Notes: a model not told the origin generated them from the letters alone. DNA of 64,000 nt from Dehalobacter sp. (GCA_023667845.1 JAMPIU010000206.1:62001-126000); one strand, 5' to 3'. Shown: positions 40,664 to 50,846, counted from the first letter of the stretch. A program made the numbers and translations.

Positions 40664-43021
40664 TTAAGATAGCGGATTTACCTCAATACTGATATTGATC
40701 CCTGAGCTGGCCGTTCCAAGATAGAAAGCGCGGACTCCTTGATGGACGATCCTGCGGAGGACCGCTGGGTTCTTTCCTTTGACCGATACCTGCCAGCGAA
40801 ATTCATTCTTCAGCCTGGTCAAAACAGCCGGTGCCGGGCCAAGAATCACATATTCCTGATCCTGTTCAGCAAGCACCAGGCGGATGCTGTTGGCCAGGTC
40901 CTGAGCCGCTTTGATTACCCGATCTTCTTTTTCATGAAAAATCATGATCCTGATGATATGAGCAAACGGCGGATAACTTTGCTGTTTCCGGTAAGCGATC
41001 TCTTCCCAAAAAAAGGCTGCATAATCCTGTTTGGCTGCCCGCAGGATCGATCTTTCTTCAGGTGAATAGGTCTGGATCACCACTTCGCCGCCTTTAGTCC
41101 CACGTCCTGCCCTTCCAGCAACCTGAGTCAGCAGCTGGAAAGCTCGTTCTCTGGATCGAAAGTCGGGCATATTGAAAAGTTGGTCGGCAGAGATTACACC
41201 GACAAGGGTAACGTTCGGGAAATCCAGCCCTTTGGCCAGCATTTGGGTCCCGACAAGAATCGGAACCTCTCCGCTGCGAAAGCGTTCTAGAATTCTATTG
41301 TACTCCCGGGAACCGGAGGTCGTATCCGTATCCAGCCGTAAGACTTCAACTCCGGGAAACAAAGCAGAAACCTCTTCTTCAACTTTTTGGGTTCCCTGGC
41401 CGAAGAAACGGATAAACCGGCTGTTACATTCCGGGCAGCGGTGAAAAACATCCTGTTGATAATTGCAGTAGTGACAGCACAACCGCTGATGATGACTGTG
41501 ATATGTCAGGGAAACATCACAATGCGGGCAACGTGCGACATACCCGCATTCACGACAAAATACAAAAGTCGAATAACCTCTGCGGTTCAGAAAAAGGATA
41601 CTTTGTTCTCCGTTGTCGATTCTCTCCTGAAGCTTGTTTCTGAGTAGCATGGAAAACATTGTTTTATTGCCGCTGGCCAGTTCTTGTTTCATATCCACAA
41701 TATCGACAGCGGGTAACGCCCGTTGGTTGAAACGTTCTTCCAGTGACACAAGACCAATTTTATCCCTTTGGGCCGCCGCATACGCTTCCAGGGATGGGGT
41801 AGCGCTGCCCAGAAGCACAAGCCCGCCTCTGTCTTCCATCCTTTTCCGGGCGACGTCCCGGGCATGATATTTGGGGTTTTCATCCTGTTTATAAGCGTTA
41901 TCGTGTTCCTCATCCAGTATGATCAGCTTAAGGTTTGACAGAGGCGCAAAAACAGCGGAGCGCGCTCCGATAATCACGCGCTTATTCCGTTGCAGAATTT
42001 GCTCCCAAATTGCTAGTTTATCGCCGGAGCTGATGCCTGAATGAATAATTCCGACAATATCTCCGAACTGTTCCAGAAATATTCTGGAGATCTGAGAGGT
42101 AAGTGAAATCTCAGGCACAAGCAGAATAACATCGCCGCCTTCAGCCAGTACCTTTGCCACCAGCTCTTTATAAACCGCTGTCTTGCCACTGCCGGTTATC
42201 CCATGGATCAAAACCGTTCCGCCATCATTTTTATTGCGAAACGCCAGAATATCCTGGAAAACTTTTTCCTGGGCAGGACTTAATGCGCCTGTAACGTGCC
42301 GAACGGAACCAGCTGTTATCTGCTCAATATTGTTTCTCATATCGACGTCTATGTCTTTATCTGTGTCTTTATCTGTGTCTATATCTGTGTTTATATCTAT
42401 GTCTATATCAATTTTATTCTCTATGTTATTTTTTTTTCTTTCATTCACGTCGGAACTGCCTGCTTTTCCGGAAAACCGTATTTCTTTTTTGATCCATCCC
42501 TGCTTAAGCATATCCTCAAGCAGTTCTTTCTTCGCTCCGCTTCTCTTTACCAGGACATTTTCCGGCAGGCCTCCCCGGCGCGACCTGTTAAGGGTTTTTA
42601 AGACCTGAAATGTATCCGGATCGAGAAGCTCCAAAACTTTAACGTCCTCATCGTCCATGCTGGCCATGGAAGTCATCCAGGTTTCTCCCTTTCCCTTTAA
42701 AAAAGGCCACACAGAATGAAGGGCTTGCGCTTTTGGGCAGATCGTCGTCTCCGAAAGCCAGCAGGCCAATTCTATGAGCTCCGGTGGAATCAGACAGTTT
42801 TCCTCCAGGACCGCTTCTATGCTGCGGAATCTGGGCTCACCGTCGAGTTCAGGCGGGTCGGAACTGATACTGACAACGAGGCCCCGGACTTTTCTGTGCT
42901 TAAGCGGGACAACCACCATCATCCCTGCATGAATTACGAGATTGTCCGGAATGTAGTAATGAAAACTCTGATCAAGACGCCTGTTGGCGACATCGATCAG
43001 CACCTCTGCGTATCCGCTCAA
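40664..43021 (-). CDS. priA: Primosomal protein N' (replication restart helicase PriA)
   Basis: The protein has 785 residues. The N-terminal 3'-end-binding domain is followed by helicase motifs GITGSGKTAVYKEL (Walker A, about 272), ILDEEHDNAYKQ and GSATPSLEAY. A zinc-binding cysteine cluster (CRECGYVARCPHC, CCHYCN, CPECNS) is at about 485-525. Between the DNA-binding region and the helicase is an acidic repeat (about residues 203-226), IDIDID then TDKDTDKDIDVD, encoded by a tandem DNA repeat. The start is TTG, 9 nt after GGAGGAG. Confidence 0.95.
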   Translation of the reverse strand: MSGYAEVLIDVANRRLDQSFHYYIPDNLVIHAGMMVVVPLKHRKVRGLVVSISSDPPELDGEPRFRSIEAVLEENCLIPPELIELACWLSETTICPKAQALHSVWPFLKGKGETWMTSMASMDDEDVKVLELLDPDTFQVLKTLNRSRRGGLPENVLVKRSGAKKELLEDMLKQGWIKKEIRFSGKAGSSDVNERKKNNIENKIDIDIDINTDIDTDKDTDKDIDVDMRNNIEQITAGSVRHVTGALSPAQEKVFQDILAFRNKNDGGTVLIHGITGSGKTAVYKELVAKVLAEGGDVILLVPEISLTSQISRIFLEQFGDIVGIIHSGISSGDKLAIWEQILQRNKRVIIGARSAVFAPLSNLKLIILDEEHDNAYKQDENPKYHARDVARKRMEDRGGLVLLGSATPSLEAYAAAQRDKIGLVSLEERFNQRALPAVDIVDMKQELASGNKTMFSMLLRNKLQERIDNGEQSILFLNRRGYSTFVFCRECGYVARCPHCDVSLTYHSHHQRLCCHYCNYQQDVFHRCPECNSRFIRFFGQGTQKVEEEVSALFPGVEVLRLDTDTTSGSREYNRILERFRSGEVPILVGTQMLAKGLDFPNVTLVGVISADQLFNMPDFRSRERAFQLLTQVAGRAGRGTKGGEVVIQTYSPEERSILRAAKQDYAAFFWEEIAYRKQQSYPPFAHIIRIMIFHEKEDRVIKAAQDLANSIRLVLAEQDQEYVILGPAPAVLTRLKNEFRWQVSVKGKNPAVLRRIVHQGVRAFYLGTASSGINISIEVNPLS
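42341..42413. repeat. In-frame tandem repeat inside priA
   Basis: About 73 bp of imperfect 6/12-bp units of the form TCTATATCTGTG and TCTTTATCTGTG on the plus strand. It encodes alternating Asp with Ile, Thr, Lys or Val. Units are multiples of 3, so copy number changes would stay in frame. Confidence 0.8.
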
Positions 43022-43095
43022 TTTAAAAGGCTCCTCCCTGCTGATGTTAAAAAATAGGATGCTGTATCAATTATAGCAGATAACCCGTCATCTGT

Positions 43096-45063
43096 TCATG
43101 CCGAAAAATCTCTGATATGACGGCGTTCCTCGGGCGTCAGCCTAAACTGTTCCATAATGAATTCATCCAGGATTTCAAACAGATCTTCCCCAATGATAAT
43201 TCGGTCCGTTAATTGCAAGATATGGTCAATCACTGCCTGTTCCCATAAGGGCAGCGGAAGTAGTTCCATATCTCCCCGGAGTACTTTCAGGGTATGAAAT
43301 TTCTTAGAGAAAAGAAATTGATAAAGGCTGCTGTTAAATAAAGCAAGAATTACTTTCACCGGATAGTTTCCTGGTTCGGGGATCAGGATATTGGCACTGT
43401 TCAGCGTAAGACTGCCTTGATCATCATAGGCAAAGACAAGTCTTTCAGAAATGAAACGGTAAATCAGCTTCTCCGCCGCCCTATATTTTTGTTCCGGTGC
43501 TGTCTGCTGGAACTTGTCTGGCTGAAACCGTAAAAAAGAAGACGGCTTCTTAAGAACAAATCTGTCCACATCCGAGCCTTTGTAGACCGGCTCAGTACCC
43601 TGTTCTTTTGTCTGAAGCAGGTATCTCCTGTTATCTCCGGTGACGATTCCCAAGGCCCAGTCGGCTTTATCTTTCAGGTAAGTATGTCTGATGGAATAGA
43701 CCTTGCCGAAAATGACTTCGTCCTGGCTGTTTAGGTAAATATCAAAAATATGCCAGGCATTCCTCCGGAACCTTTCCTGGGAAACCAGGTATTCCTGTTC
43801 CGGAAATTTCACCAGGATTTGATTCTGCTCCGATGGCAAGGCTTTTCTGAGATCGAGGCGGACCACGGCTGAGAAGACATTTTTAAATCTCCTGCCCAGA
43901 TATTCGATCCTGATGATCTGGCAATTCTCAAGCAGATATCCTCTGATATCGGCATGAGCACGGATGTTCAGAATGGATTCTGGCAGAATAAACGAGACAA
44001 CCCCTCCATCTTTCAGCAGATCAAGACTCGCCCTGAGAAAATAAGAAAAGGACTCCCCGGAAGTTATTTCCGGAAACTCCACAGCCATTTTCTGGCGGAC
44101 ACCCAGATCAATCTCCGCTCCCCACGGAGGGTTCGTGGCTACAAGATCAAATTTCCCGAAAGCGGAAGATTCCCGTCGCATATCGGTTAAAGTATTGCAG
44201 TGAATAACGTTAGGCTGAAAATCCCGGGAACATGTCAACAGAAGATTGAGTCTGGCAATCCTTACCGATGTCAGATCGAGGTCCATCCCGTAGATGTTTT
44301 CGGGCTCGTCCATATTCCGGGCAAAGGATAAAAGATACTGTCCCGTGCCGCAGCAGGGATCAAGCACCTTCTGTCCGCTGCGGATATAAGCCCGGACAGC
44401 ATCATCCGTGATGCCCGGCGGAGTAAAGTAAGAGCCAAGGCGGGATTTATTCCCCTCCATGGTCAGCGCTTGATAAATGAGACCAAGTATATCGTCTTCA
44501 AAAGGGAAACAGATATTAAAAAGATATTCAAGGTGCTGAGAATCCGGCCTTCCGTTCGAAGACTTCAAAGGAGCTTCCAAAGAAGATTTCTCAGATGCCC
44601 GGAGGATATCCTGATAGAAATTCTTTAGCTCCGTGCGGACATGCTGGCGCTGGAAAATAGCTTCCGGGAAATCAATAATCTGTTTCAGGTCGTCGGACAA
44701 TATGTCTCCCGAGCTCCGAAAAAGATTCAAAGCCAAAATGAAGACTGCCCATCCCCGGTCTATGTTGTGCCGGAGCAGATATGCCAATAGATCCACGATC
44801 TGCTTACGTGTTCTTTCGTTAGAGATGTATTCCATCGGAGTAAAACGTTTATCAGCGCTGACTTTGTTTGCCCTTTTTCTTAAGCGGTCAAGCTCTCCCC
44901 GCGTAATTTTTTCCCGAAGTAGGATCACCTCAGCAAGATCAAAGACCTTTCCGTCAGGATCTGAAGGATGGAGATAGCCATGCCGGACCCAGTTGCGGAT
45001 ACTTGGCACAGATACCCCCAGAATTTCAGCGGTTAACTTTGAATCAATTGAATGATTATCCAT
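43096..45063 (-). CDS. Solitary N6-adenine DNA methyltransferase with N-terminal helix-turn-helix
   Basis: The protein has 655 residues. An N-terminal MerR/excisionase-like HTH (LTAEILGVSVPSIRNWVRHGYL) leads into a helical region. The methyltransferase core has VLDPCCGTGQYLLSFA (motif I, about 229) and LVATNPPWGAE (motif IV NPPW, about 311). The C-terminal half resembles a TaqI/type IIG target-recognition domain. No nuclease motif (PD-ExK) or hsdS/hsdR neighbour is visible. It lies between metF and priA on the same strand. It could be an orphan regulatory methylase or a defence remnant. Confidence 0.82.
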   Translation of the reverse strand: MDNHSIDSKLTAEILGVSVPSIRNWVRHGYLHPSDPDGKVFDLAEVILLREKITRGELDRLRKRANKVSADKRFTPMEYISNERTRKQIVDLLAYLLRHNIDRGWAVFILALNLFRSSGDILSDDLKQIIDFPEAIFQRQHVRTELKNFYQDILRASEKSSLEAPLKSSNGRPDSQHLEYLFNICFPFEDDILGLIYQALTMEGNKSRLGSYFTPPGITDDAVRAYIRSGQKVLDPCCGTGQYLLSFARNMDEPENIYGMDLDLTSVRIARLNLLLTCSRDFQPNVIHCNTLTDMRRESSAFGKFDLVATNPPWGAEIDLGVRQKMAVEFPEITSGESFSYFLRASLDLLKDGGVVSFILPESILNIRAHADIRGYLLENCQIIRIEYLGRRFKNVFSAVVRLDLRKALPSEQNQILVKFPEQEYLVSQERFRRNAWHIFDIYLNSQDEVIFGKVYSIRHTYLKDKADWALGIVTGDNRRYLLQTKEQGTEPVYKGSDVDRFVLKKPSSFLRFQPDKFQQTAPEQKYRAAEKLIYRFISERLVFAYDDQGSLTLNSANILIPEPGNYPVKVILALFNSSLYQFLFSKKFHTLKVLRGDMELLPLPLWEQAVIDHILQLTDRIIIGEDLFEILDEFIMEQFRLTPEERRHIRDFSA

Positions 45064-45092
45064 TTCTGTATTCCTGCCGTTTTAGATTTAAG

Positions 45093-45128
45093 CTAGTACC
45101 TACAATTTTAGGGGTTACAAGGTACTAG
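45093..45128. repeat. Inverted repeat over the metF stop, with a second copy of its core at 49173-49196
   Basis: CTAGTACCT (45093-45101) and AGGTACTAG (45120-45128) are perfect 9-bp complements with an 18-nt loop. The core ATTTTAGGGG then ACAAGGTACT recurs at 49173-49196 in the purN-purH gap. Function unknown. Confidence 0.6.
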
Positions 45129-46028
45129 GTTGCCTTCCTTCCTGGTTTCCTGACTGTTCACCGCATAGAAAAGAGAATCGAGGTTGCGGACTAAGTCCTT
45201 CGCAATCTGCGGTTTGTTCATCGTATAGATATGGACACCGTCAATATCATTCGCAAGCAATTCCACAATTTGTTTGGTCGCGTAAACAATACCGGCATCT
45301 TTTAAAGCTTCCATATTATGCTCAAATTTGTCAAGTATTTTAATCAGTTTTTGCGGCATCCGTGCATTCGACAGTGCAAGTATTCTTTCAATCTGACCCC
45401 GGTTAGTGATCGGCATGATCCCTGCCAGAATCGGAACATTGATGTTTAGCTTAGCAACTTTCTCCTGAAAACGGAAGAAGGCGTCATTGTCATAGAACAA
45501 CTGTGTAACAAGAAACCCCACTCCGGCATCCACTTTCCGCCGAAGATTTTCAATATCCTGGTCTTTATTGGGACACTCGGGATGGCCTTCCGGATAACAG
45601 GCGCCGCCCAAGCAGAAAGAATGTTTAGCCTGGATATACGCGACAAGATCGGAAGCATATTGAAAATCCCTTGCCCTGCCGGTCTCTTCCGAGCCCTTCG
45701 GAATATCCCCCCGTAAAGCGAGAATATTGCAGACATTGCTGTCTGCCAGCTGCGTCAGTGTTCCCTCAATTTGTTCTTTGGAAGAGGTAATACAGGTCAG
45801 ATGGGCCAAAGAATTAATGTTATATTTATTTTCAACAATGGATGCAATTTCTGCGGTCGTTTTGCTGGTACTTCCTCCGGCACCGTAGGTAACACTGATA
45901 AAATCAGGACGGAGTGGTGCCAGGGCATCAATCGTATCGTAAATGACCTCTATAGATGAAGTAAGTTTTGGTGGAAAAATCTCAAAAGATACAACCTTCT
46001 TCTGTTGGAACAATTCACTGATAAACAT
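45108..46028 (-). CDS. metF: 5,10-methylenetetrahydrofolate reductase
   Basis: The FAD-dependent TIM-barrel enzyme has 306 residues and makes 5-methyl-THF. Family stretches are VVSFEIFPPK (catalytic Glu), SVTYGAGGS, HLTC, ALRGDIPKGSE and the LVTQLFYDNDAF block. ATG at 46028 has AAGGAGG at proper spacing; an upstream start in the same frame lacks one. It follows purD, at the end of the purine operon. No metV or corrinoid genes adjoin it, so the physiological direction cannot be inferred. Confidence 0.95.
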   Translation of the reverse strand: MFISELFQQKKVVSFEIFPPKLTSSIEVIYDTIDALAPLRPDFISVTYGAGGSTSKTTAEIASIVENKYNINSLAHLTCITSSKEQIEGTLTQLADSNVCNILALRGDIPKGSEETGRARDFQYASDLVAYIQAKHSFCLGGACYPEGHPECPNKDQDIENLRRKVDAGVGFLVTQLFYDNDAFFRFQEKVAKLNINVPILAGIMPITNRGQIERILALSNARMPQKLIKILDKFEHNMEALKDAGIVYATKQIVELLANDIDGVHIYTMNKPQIAKDLVRNLDSLFYAVNSQETRKEGNLVPCNP

Positions 46029-46103
46029 TCTAAAACCTCCTTCATCTTGAATTCGATTAAAATTCATTCAGTTCCGGTTGGAATAAGCTCCGGAATTGAA
46101 TCA

Positions 46104-47390
46104 TCACATGTTGAGTCCTTTAATCCCTATGTCGGTGCGGAAATGGGCATCAGGGAAATCGATGCTGTCGACTAGTGCATAGACATTCTCCCTGGCTGCC
46201 GCGATGGATGCATCACGGACGGTAACTCCAAGTACCCGGCCTCCTGAACTGACCAATTTTCCGTCTTCCATCTTCGTGCCGGCATGGAAAACTACCTGAT
46301 TTTCTTGGGTCACCGCAAGACTGATAGGAATCCCCTTCCTGTATTCACCCGGATAACCTGGAGCTGCCATGACCACACACAGCGCGGTGCCGTCATACCA
46401 TTCGACTTCGACTTCAGACAGTTTCCCGTCGATACACGCTTCGAAGATCGGGATCAAGTCCGACTTGAGCAGGGTCATCACAACCTGTGTCTCAGGATCA
46501 CCGAACCGGACATTGTATTCCAGGAGTTTTGGGCCTTTGGCCGTAATCATTAAGCCTAAAAACAGCACACCAGTAAATGGGGTTCCTCTTTGGCGCATAA
46601 CTGAAAGCGTCGGCTGAGCGATCGTATCAATAACCTCCCGTTCCAATGCTTTGGTCCAGAAAGGAGGCGGAGAATAAGTCCCCATTCCGCCTGTATTTAA
46701 CCCCATATCCCCGTCGAGTGCTCTCTTGTGATCCTGAACGGGAGTCATCGGGAGAGCCTTTTCACCATCGCAAAAGCACAGCAGGCTGACCTCCTGCCCC
46801 TCCAGAAATTCTTCTACCACGACCTTGTCTCCGGCAGCACCAAAGGCTCCGCCCATAATGGTCTCGATACCTTCAAACGCCTCTTCCAGTGTAGCTGCCA
46901 CAATAACTCCTTTGCCTGCTGCCAGACCATCCGCTTTAATGACAATCGGAGCGCCGGTTTGTCTGATGTATCTTTCTGCTTCGCTCTTCTCGGTAAAAGT
47001 CCGGTAGTCTGCTGTCGGGACCTTCGCCTGTACCATAATTTCCTTTGCAAAGGCCTTGCTGCTTTCAAGCGTCGCCGCCGCTTTGGACGGGCCAAAGACT
47101 CTGAGTCCTGCAGCCTGAAAAGCGTTGACAATTCCCAGACTAAGCGGTTCCTCAGGACCAACAACCGTAAGATCAATCCCTTCATCCTTGGCAAAGTCAA
47201 CCAAAGCGTCAAGTTCATTGGCCTTGATTGGGACATTCCATTGCGCTGTTCCTGCGTTACCCGGAGCTACAAAGAGTTTCTGACAAGAAGTGCTCTGATT
47301 GATTTTCCAGGCAAGGGCATGCTCTCTTCCTCCTGAGCCTACAAGCAGAATTTTCTTCCCGTTTTTTTGACAACCAGACAAGTCAGCCAT
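46104..47390 (-). CDS. purD: Phosphoribosylamine-glycine ligase
   Basis: GAR synthetase, an ATP-grasp enzyme of 428 residues. Motifs are VGSGGREHALAW, VGPEEPLSLG, KADGLAAGKGV, VVEEFLEGQEVS and EYNVRFGDPETQ. GAGGTGG precedes the ATG. It is the last biosynthetic gene of the pur operon. Confidence 0.97.
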   Translation of the reverse strand: MADLSGCQKNGKKILLVGSGGREHALAWKINQSTSCQKLFVAPGNAGTAQWNVPIKANELDALVDFAKDEGIDLTVVGPEEPLSLGIVNAFQAAGLRVFGPSKAAATLESSKAFAKEIMVQAKVPTADYRTFTEKSEAERYIRQTGAPIVIKADGLAAGKGVIVAATLEEAFEGIETIMGGAFGAAGDKVVVEEFLEGQEVSLLCFCDGEKALPMTPVQDHKRALDGDMGLNTGGMGTYSPPPFWTKALEREVIDTIAQPTLSVMRQRGTPFTGVLFLGLMITAKGPKLLEYNVRFGDPETQVVMTLLKSDLIPIFEACIDGKLSEVEVEWYDGTALCVVMAAPGYPGEYRKGIPISLAVTQENQVVFHAGTKMEDGKLVSSGGRVLGVTVRDASIAAARENVYALVDSIDFPDAHFRTDIGIKGLNM

Positions 47391-47422
47391 CCTTTTTCCA
47401 CCTCAATAAGTAATATTTATTC

Positions 47423-48964
47423 CTAGTGCTCAAAATGTCTTCTTCCGGTATGGAGAATGATCATTCCCAGCCTGTTGGCTGTTTCAATCACTTCTTTGTC
47501 CCGGATGGAACCACCGGGATGAACAATAGCTTTGATCCCATGGGAATGAGCCAGTTCGACCGTATCCGGAAACGGTAAGTAAGCATCGGAAGCCATATAG
47601 GCACCCTGTGCTTTTTCTGCGGCCTGCTCTAAAGCAATTTTTGCCGAGCCGACCCTGTTCATCTGACCGGCCCCAACGCCGATGACCTGTCTTTTCGCTG
47701 AAATAACGATCGCATTGGATTTGACATGCTTGCAGGCTTTCCAGGCAAACTCCAGTTCAGCCAGATCATCTTCGGTGGGCTTGGCCTCCGTAGCAACTTC
47801 CCATTCGGCAAGGGGCGTCGTCCCCTCATCCTCATCCTGAACCAGGAAACCGCCGTTTACCGTACGGATTTTCCAGCCCCGGGTCTTACCGCACGCTTCC
47901 CTGCCAACTGCAAATAAGCGAAGGTTCACCTTCGCAGCCAAAATCTCCTTCGCCCGCGGGCTGAAATCAGGAGCAATGACCACCTCATAAAATTTTTCTT
48001 TAATCGCTTCAGCTGTGGCCTCATCTACTACGCGGTTAAGCGCAATAATTCCGCCGTATGCTGAAACCGGATCCGCTTCCAGCGCTCTTTGATAAGCTTC
48101 CAACAGCGAGTTTCCAAGCGCAACACCACACGGATTGGTATGTTTAATGATCACACAGGCTGTCTTGTCATATTCTGCAGCAATTTTCCACGCTGCGTCC
48201 ATGTCCATCCAGTTATTATAGGACAGCTCCTTGCCCTGAAGCTGCTGGCCGTAGGCAAGTGTCCCTTTTCCGGCCTCCGGGTCCGCATAAAAGGCCGCCT
48301 GCTGCCCGGGATTTTCTCCATAGCGAAGATCCTGCACCTTAGCCGCCACTACACGGAGATGCTGCGGAAAAGAGGCTTTTGTATCGATTTGGCCTTCCAG
48401 ATATCCGGCAATCAGACGGTCATATTCCGCCGTATGCGCAAACGCTTCGGCTGCAAGTTCTTTCCGAAAGGCCAATGGGATGCCACCGTTCTCCCTGAGG
48501 CTCTCAAGCACCCTGCCGTAGTTTTCCGGATTGACAATAATAGTTACTCTGTTGTGATTCTTCGCAGCCGAACGGACCATGGTCGGTCCGCCGATATCGA
48601 TATTCTCGATCGCTTCTTCAAAGGTAACCCCTTCTTTAGCAATTGTTTCTCTGAAAGGGTAGAGATTTACGCAAACTAAATCGATAAAATCAATTCCGTT
48701 TTCCGCGCACTGAGCCCGGTGTTTCTCAGTATCAATCGCGAGGATTCCGCCGTGAATCTTCGGATGGAGGGTTTTAACCCTGCCATCAAGGATTTCCGGA
48801 AACCCTGTAATTTCGCTGACATAACGAACAGGAATATCCGCTTCTTTCAATGTCTTATACGTACCGCCAGTTGAAATCAGTTCAAAGCCCTCGGCAACAA
48901 GGCCTCCGGCAAATTCCACGATGCCCGTTTTGTCCGAAACACTGATCACTGCCTTTTTCACCAT
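47423..48964 (-). CDS. purH: Bifunctional AICAR formyltransferase/IMP cyclohydrolase
   Basis: The protein has 513 residues from the ATG at 48964 (MVKKAVISVSDKTG). The N-terminal MGS-like cyclohydrolase domain has VEFAGGLVAEGFELISTGGT. The C-terminal transformylase has the KHTNPCGVALG motif (about 270) and AHSHGIKAIVHPGGSIRD. The open frame continues about 67 codons upstream through the purN-purH gap but without similarity, and GGGGG lies just before the chosen ATG. Confidence 0.96.
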   Translation of the reverse strand: MVKKAVISVSDKTGIVEFAGGLVAEGFELISTGGTYKTLKEADIPVRYVSEITGFPEILDGRVKTLHPKIHGGILAIDTEKHRAQCAENGIDFIDLVCVNLYPFRETIAKEGVTFEEAIENIDIGGPTMVRSAAKNHNRVTIIVNPENYGRVLESLRENGGIPLAFRKELAAEAFAHTAEYDRLIAGYLEGQIDTKASFPQHLRVVAAKVQDLRYGENPGQQAAFYADPEAGKGTLAYGQQLQGKELSYNNWMDMDAAWKIAAEYDKTACVIIKHTNPCGVALGNSLLEAYQRALEADPVSAYGGIIALNRVVDEATAEAIKEKFYEVVIAPDFSPRAKEILAAKVNLRLFAVGREACGKTRGWKIRTVNGGFLVQDEDEGTTPLAEWEVATEAKPTEDDLAELEFAWKACKHVKSNAIVISAKRQVIGVGAGQMNRVGSAKIALEQAAEKAQGAYMASDAYLPFPDTVELAHSHGIKAIVHPGGSIRDKEVIETANRLGMIILHTGRRHFEH

Positions 48965-49201
48965 GTCCAACCCCCTATCATAATTTCTCGGAGATTTCCT
49001 CAGAATAATCCTAAAATTATCCTTTAGAACAAACCCCGAATAATCCTTAAATGCGCCGATACAATCGTACCATCTCAACCTAAATCTTATATATCCTGAC
49101 GGCATATTTCTCGTAATACTACGTTGTCTTGCAGCTCCTTGCCTTACAAGAAATCTGCTCGCCATTATATGATAATTTTAGGGTTGACAAGGTACTCGCA
49201 A
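48965..49201. other. purN-purH intergenic gap (237 bp)
   Basis: This is the longest gap within the pur operon. It is AT-rich and contains two GGATTATTC copies (minus strand) and the 24-nt repeat shared with the metF stop region. A weak TTGTCA/TATAAT pair with 15-nt spacing is on the minus strand. It may hold an internal promoter for purH-purD, but I cannot support one firmly. Confidence 0.4.
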
Positions 49202-49810
49202 TTATGAATCTCTGAGGACAATCACTCTTCTTCCCTCTCTTTTTATCTTCCCATGCGCAATCAGTCTGACTGCCTCTGGATATATCGTGTGCTCGACTTT
49301 CAGAATTCTTGCAGCCAGCTGGTCGGCATCATCCTCAGCAAAAACCGGCACCGTCTCCTGCAGGATAATCGGTCCGGAATCCATTCCCTCGTCCACAAAA
49401 TGCACCGTGCAGCCGCTGACTTTAACACCATATTCCACTGCCTGTTTTTGGGGATGTAAGCCCGGAAAAGACGGCAGCAGCGAAGGATGGATGTTCAGAA
49501 TCGGATATTCGGCCCTGCGGATAAAATCCGAGCTTAACACCTGCATGTAACCGGCCAGAATCAGCAGTTCCGTACCGATGACTTCAAGCCAGTTTAAGAT
49601 ATCCGTTTCCTGAGAGCTATTGTCTGCATAGCTTTCCCTCGGAAAAGTCCGGACCTGAATACCGAATCTTTCTGCCCTAACCAGAGCCTCTGCGTCTATT
49701 TTATTCGAACCTACGCCGACAAATTCTACAGGGAGCTGGCCATCCTGCCATTCGTCCAGCAAGGCTTGCAGGTTGCTGCCACGCCCTGAAGCGAGTACGG
49801 CTGCTTTCAT
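49202..49810 (-). CDS. purN: Phosphoribosylglycinamide formyltransferase
   Basis: The 10-formyl-THF-dependent GAR transformylase has 202 residues. Motifs are [49 protein letters not shown] (catalytic Asn/His) and [10 protein letters not shown] (catalytic Asp). Its start overlaps the purM stop by ATGA. Confidence 0.96.
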   Translation of the reverse strand: MKAAVLASGRGSNLQALLDEWQDGQLPVEFVGVGSNKIDAEALVRAERFGIQVRTFPRESYADNSSQETDILNWLEVIGTELLILAGYMQVLSSDFIRRAEYPILNIHPSLLPSFPGLHPQKQAVEYGVKVSGCTVHFVDEGMDSGPIILQETVPVFAEDDADQLAARILKVEHTIYPEAVRLIAHGKIKREGRRVIVLRDS

Positions 49811-50823
49811 CGATAGCTCACTCCTTGACCGGAAATCACACTGCCTATCCTGATCGGCTCTTCGCCGTTTCCAGCCAGAATATCCATGGCCTGCTTTTCA
49901 TCTTCAGGATGAATGATCAGAACAAACCCGATTCCCATATTAAACGTCCTTAACATCTCCTCATCTTCAACATTGCCAAGCTTTTGCATTAACTCAAATA
50001 CCGGCGGAACTTGCCACGCGGAAGTGACGATCTCCGTTCCGAGTCCGGACGGCAGAACCCTTGGAATATTTTCAGTCAGACCGCCGCCGGTAATATGTAC
50101 CATACCCGGAACAGTCATCTTATCCAGAAGGGCCAGCACTGACTTTACATAGATCCTGGTCGGGGTGATCAATACTTCCCCGAGCGGCCTCCCGAGTTCC
50201 GGGAATACCTTGTCAAGCGGGTATTCCGCAAAAATCTTGCGGACCAGAGAAAAGCCGTTGCTGTGTAGTCCGCTGGACTTCAGTCCCAGAAGGATATCCC
50301 CTTCGCGGATGTCTGAGCCGTCAATCAGCTTGTCCCGGTTCACCGCACCGACAGCAAAGCCGGCAATATCATATTCTTCTTCAGCGTAAAAGCCGGGCAT
50401 CTCAGCAGTCTCGCCGCCAATAAGTGCACAGCCTGCCAGACGGCAGCCTTCGGCCACGCCACCTACAATGGAAGCAATTCTTTCCGGAACCAGTTTCCCT
50501 ACCGCAAGATAATCCAGAAAAAACAATGGCTCGGCACCCTGGACCAGAACATCATTCACGCACATCGCGACAGCGTCCTGGCCGATGGTATCATGCTTAT
50601 CCAACTGAAAAGCCAGGCGCAATTTTGTTCCGACACCATCCGTACCGGAAACCAGCACGGGGTCAGAATATTTCTGTAGATCCAGGCTGAACAATCCGCC
50701 AAATCCGCCAAGTCCCCCTAAAACTCCGGGCCGCCAGGTTGCCGCTACCGCAGGCTTAATTTTCTCCACAGCTTCATTTCCGGCCTGGATATCCACACCG
50801 GCATCTTTATAGGTAATTCCCAT
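49807..50823 (-). CDS. purM: Phosphoribosylformylglycinamidine cyclo-ligase
   Basis: AIR synthetase has 338 residues. Family stretches are [57 protein letters not shown] and [19 protein letters not shown] at 50823 has GGGGGAG upstream. It lies between purF and purN as in B. subtilis. Confidence 0.97.
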   Translation of the reverse strand: MGITYKDAGVDIQAGNEAVEKIKPAVAATWRPGVLGGLGGFGGLFSLDLQKYSDPVLVSGTDGVGTKLRLAFQLDKHDTIGQDAVAMCVNDVLVQGAEPLFFLDYLAVGKLVPERIASIVGGVAEGCRLAGCALIGGETAEMPGFYAEEEYDIAGFAVGAVNRDKLIDGSDIREGDILLGLKSSGLHSNGFSLVRKIFAEYPLDKVFPELGRPLGEVLITPTRIYVKSVLALLDKMTVPGMVHITGGGLTENIPRVLPSGLGTEIVTSAWQVPPVFELMQKLGNVEDEEMLRTFNMGIGFVLIIHPEDEKQAMDILAGNGEEPIRIGSVISGQGVSYR

Positions 50824-50846
50824 GATTACTCCCCCTAACGGTTCGT

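Noticed and set aside
45064-46103. SAM-dependent riboswitch ahead of metF
   Set aside because: The purD-metF gap is 75 bp and the region contains no S-box core; no such element precedes mtnA or mtaD either.
46728-47336. 202-residue plus-strand open frame over purD
   Set aside because: Antisense shadow of purD with no ribosome binding site or family similarity.
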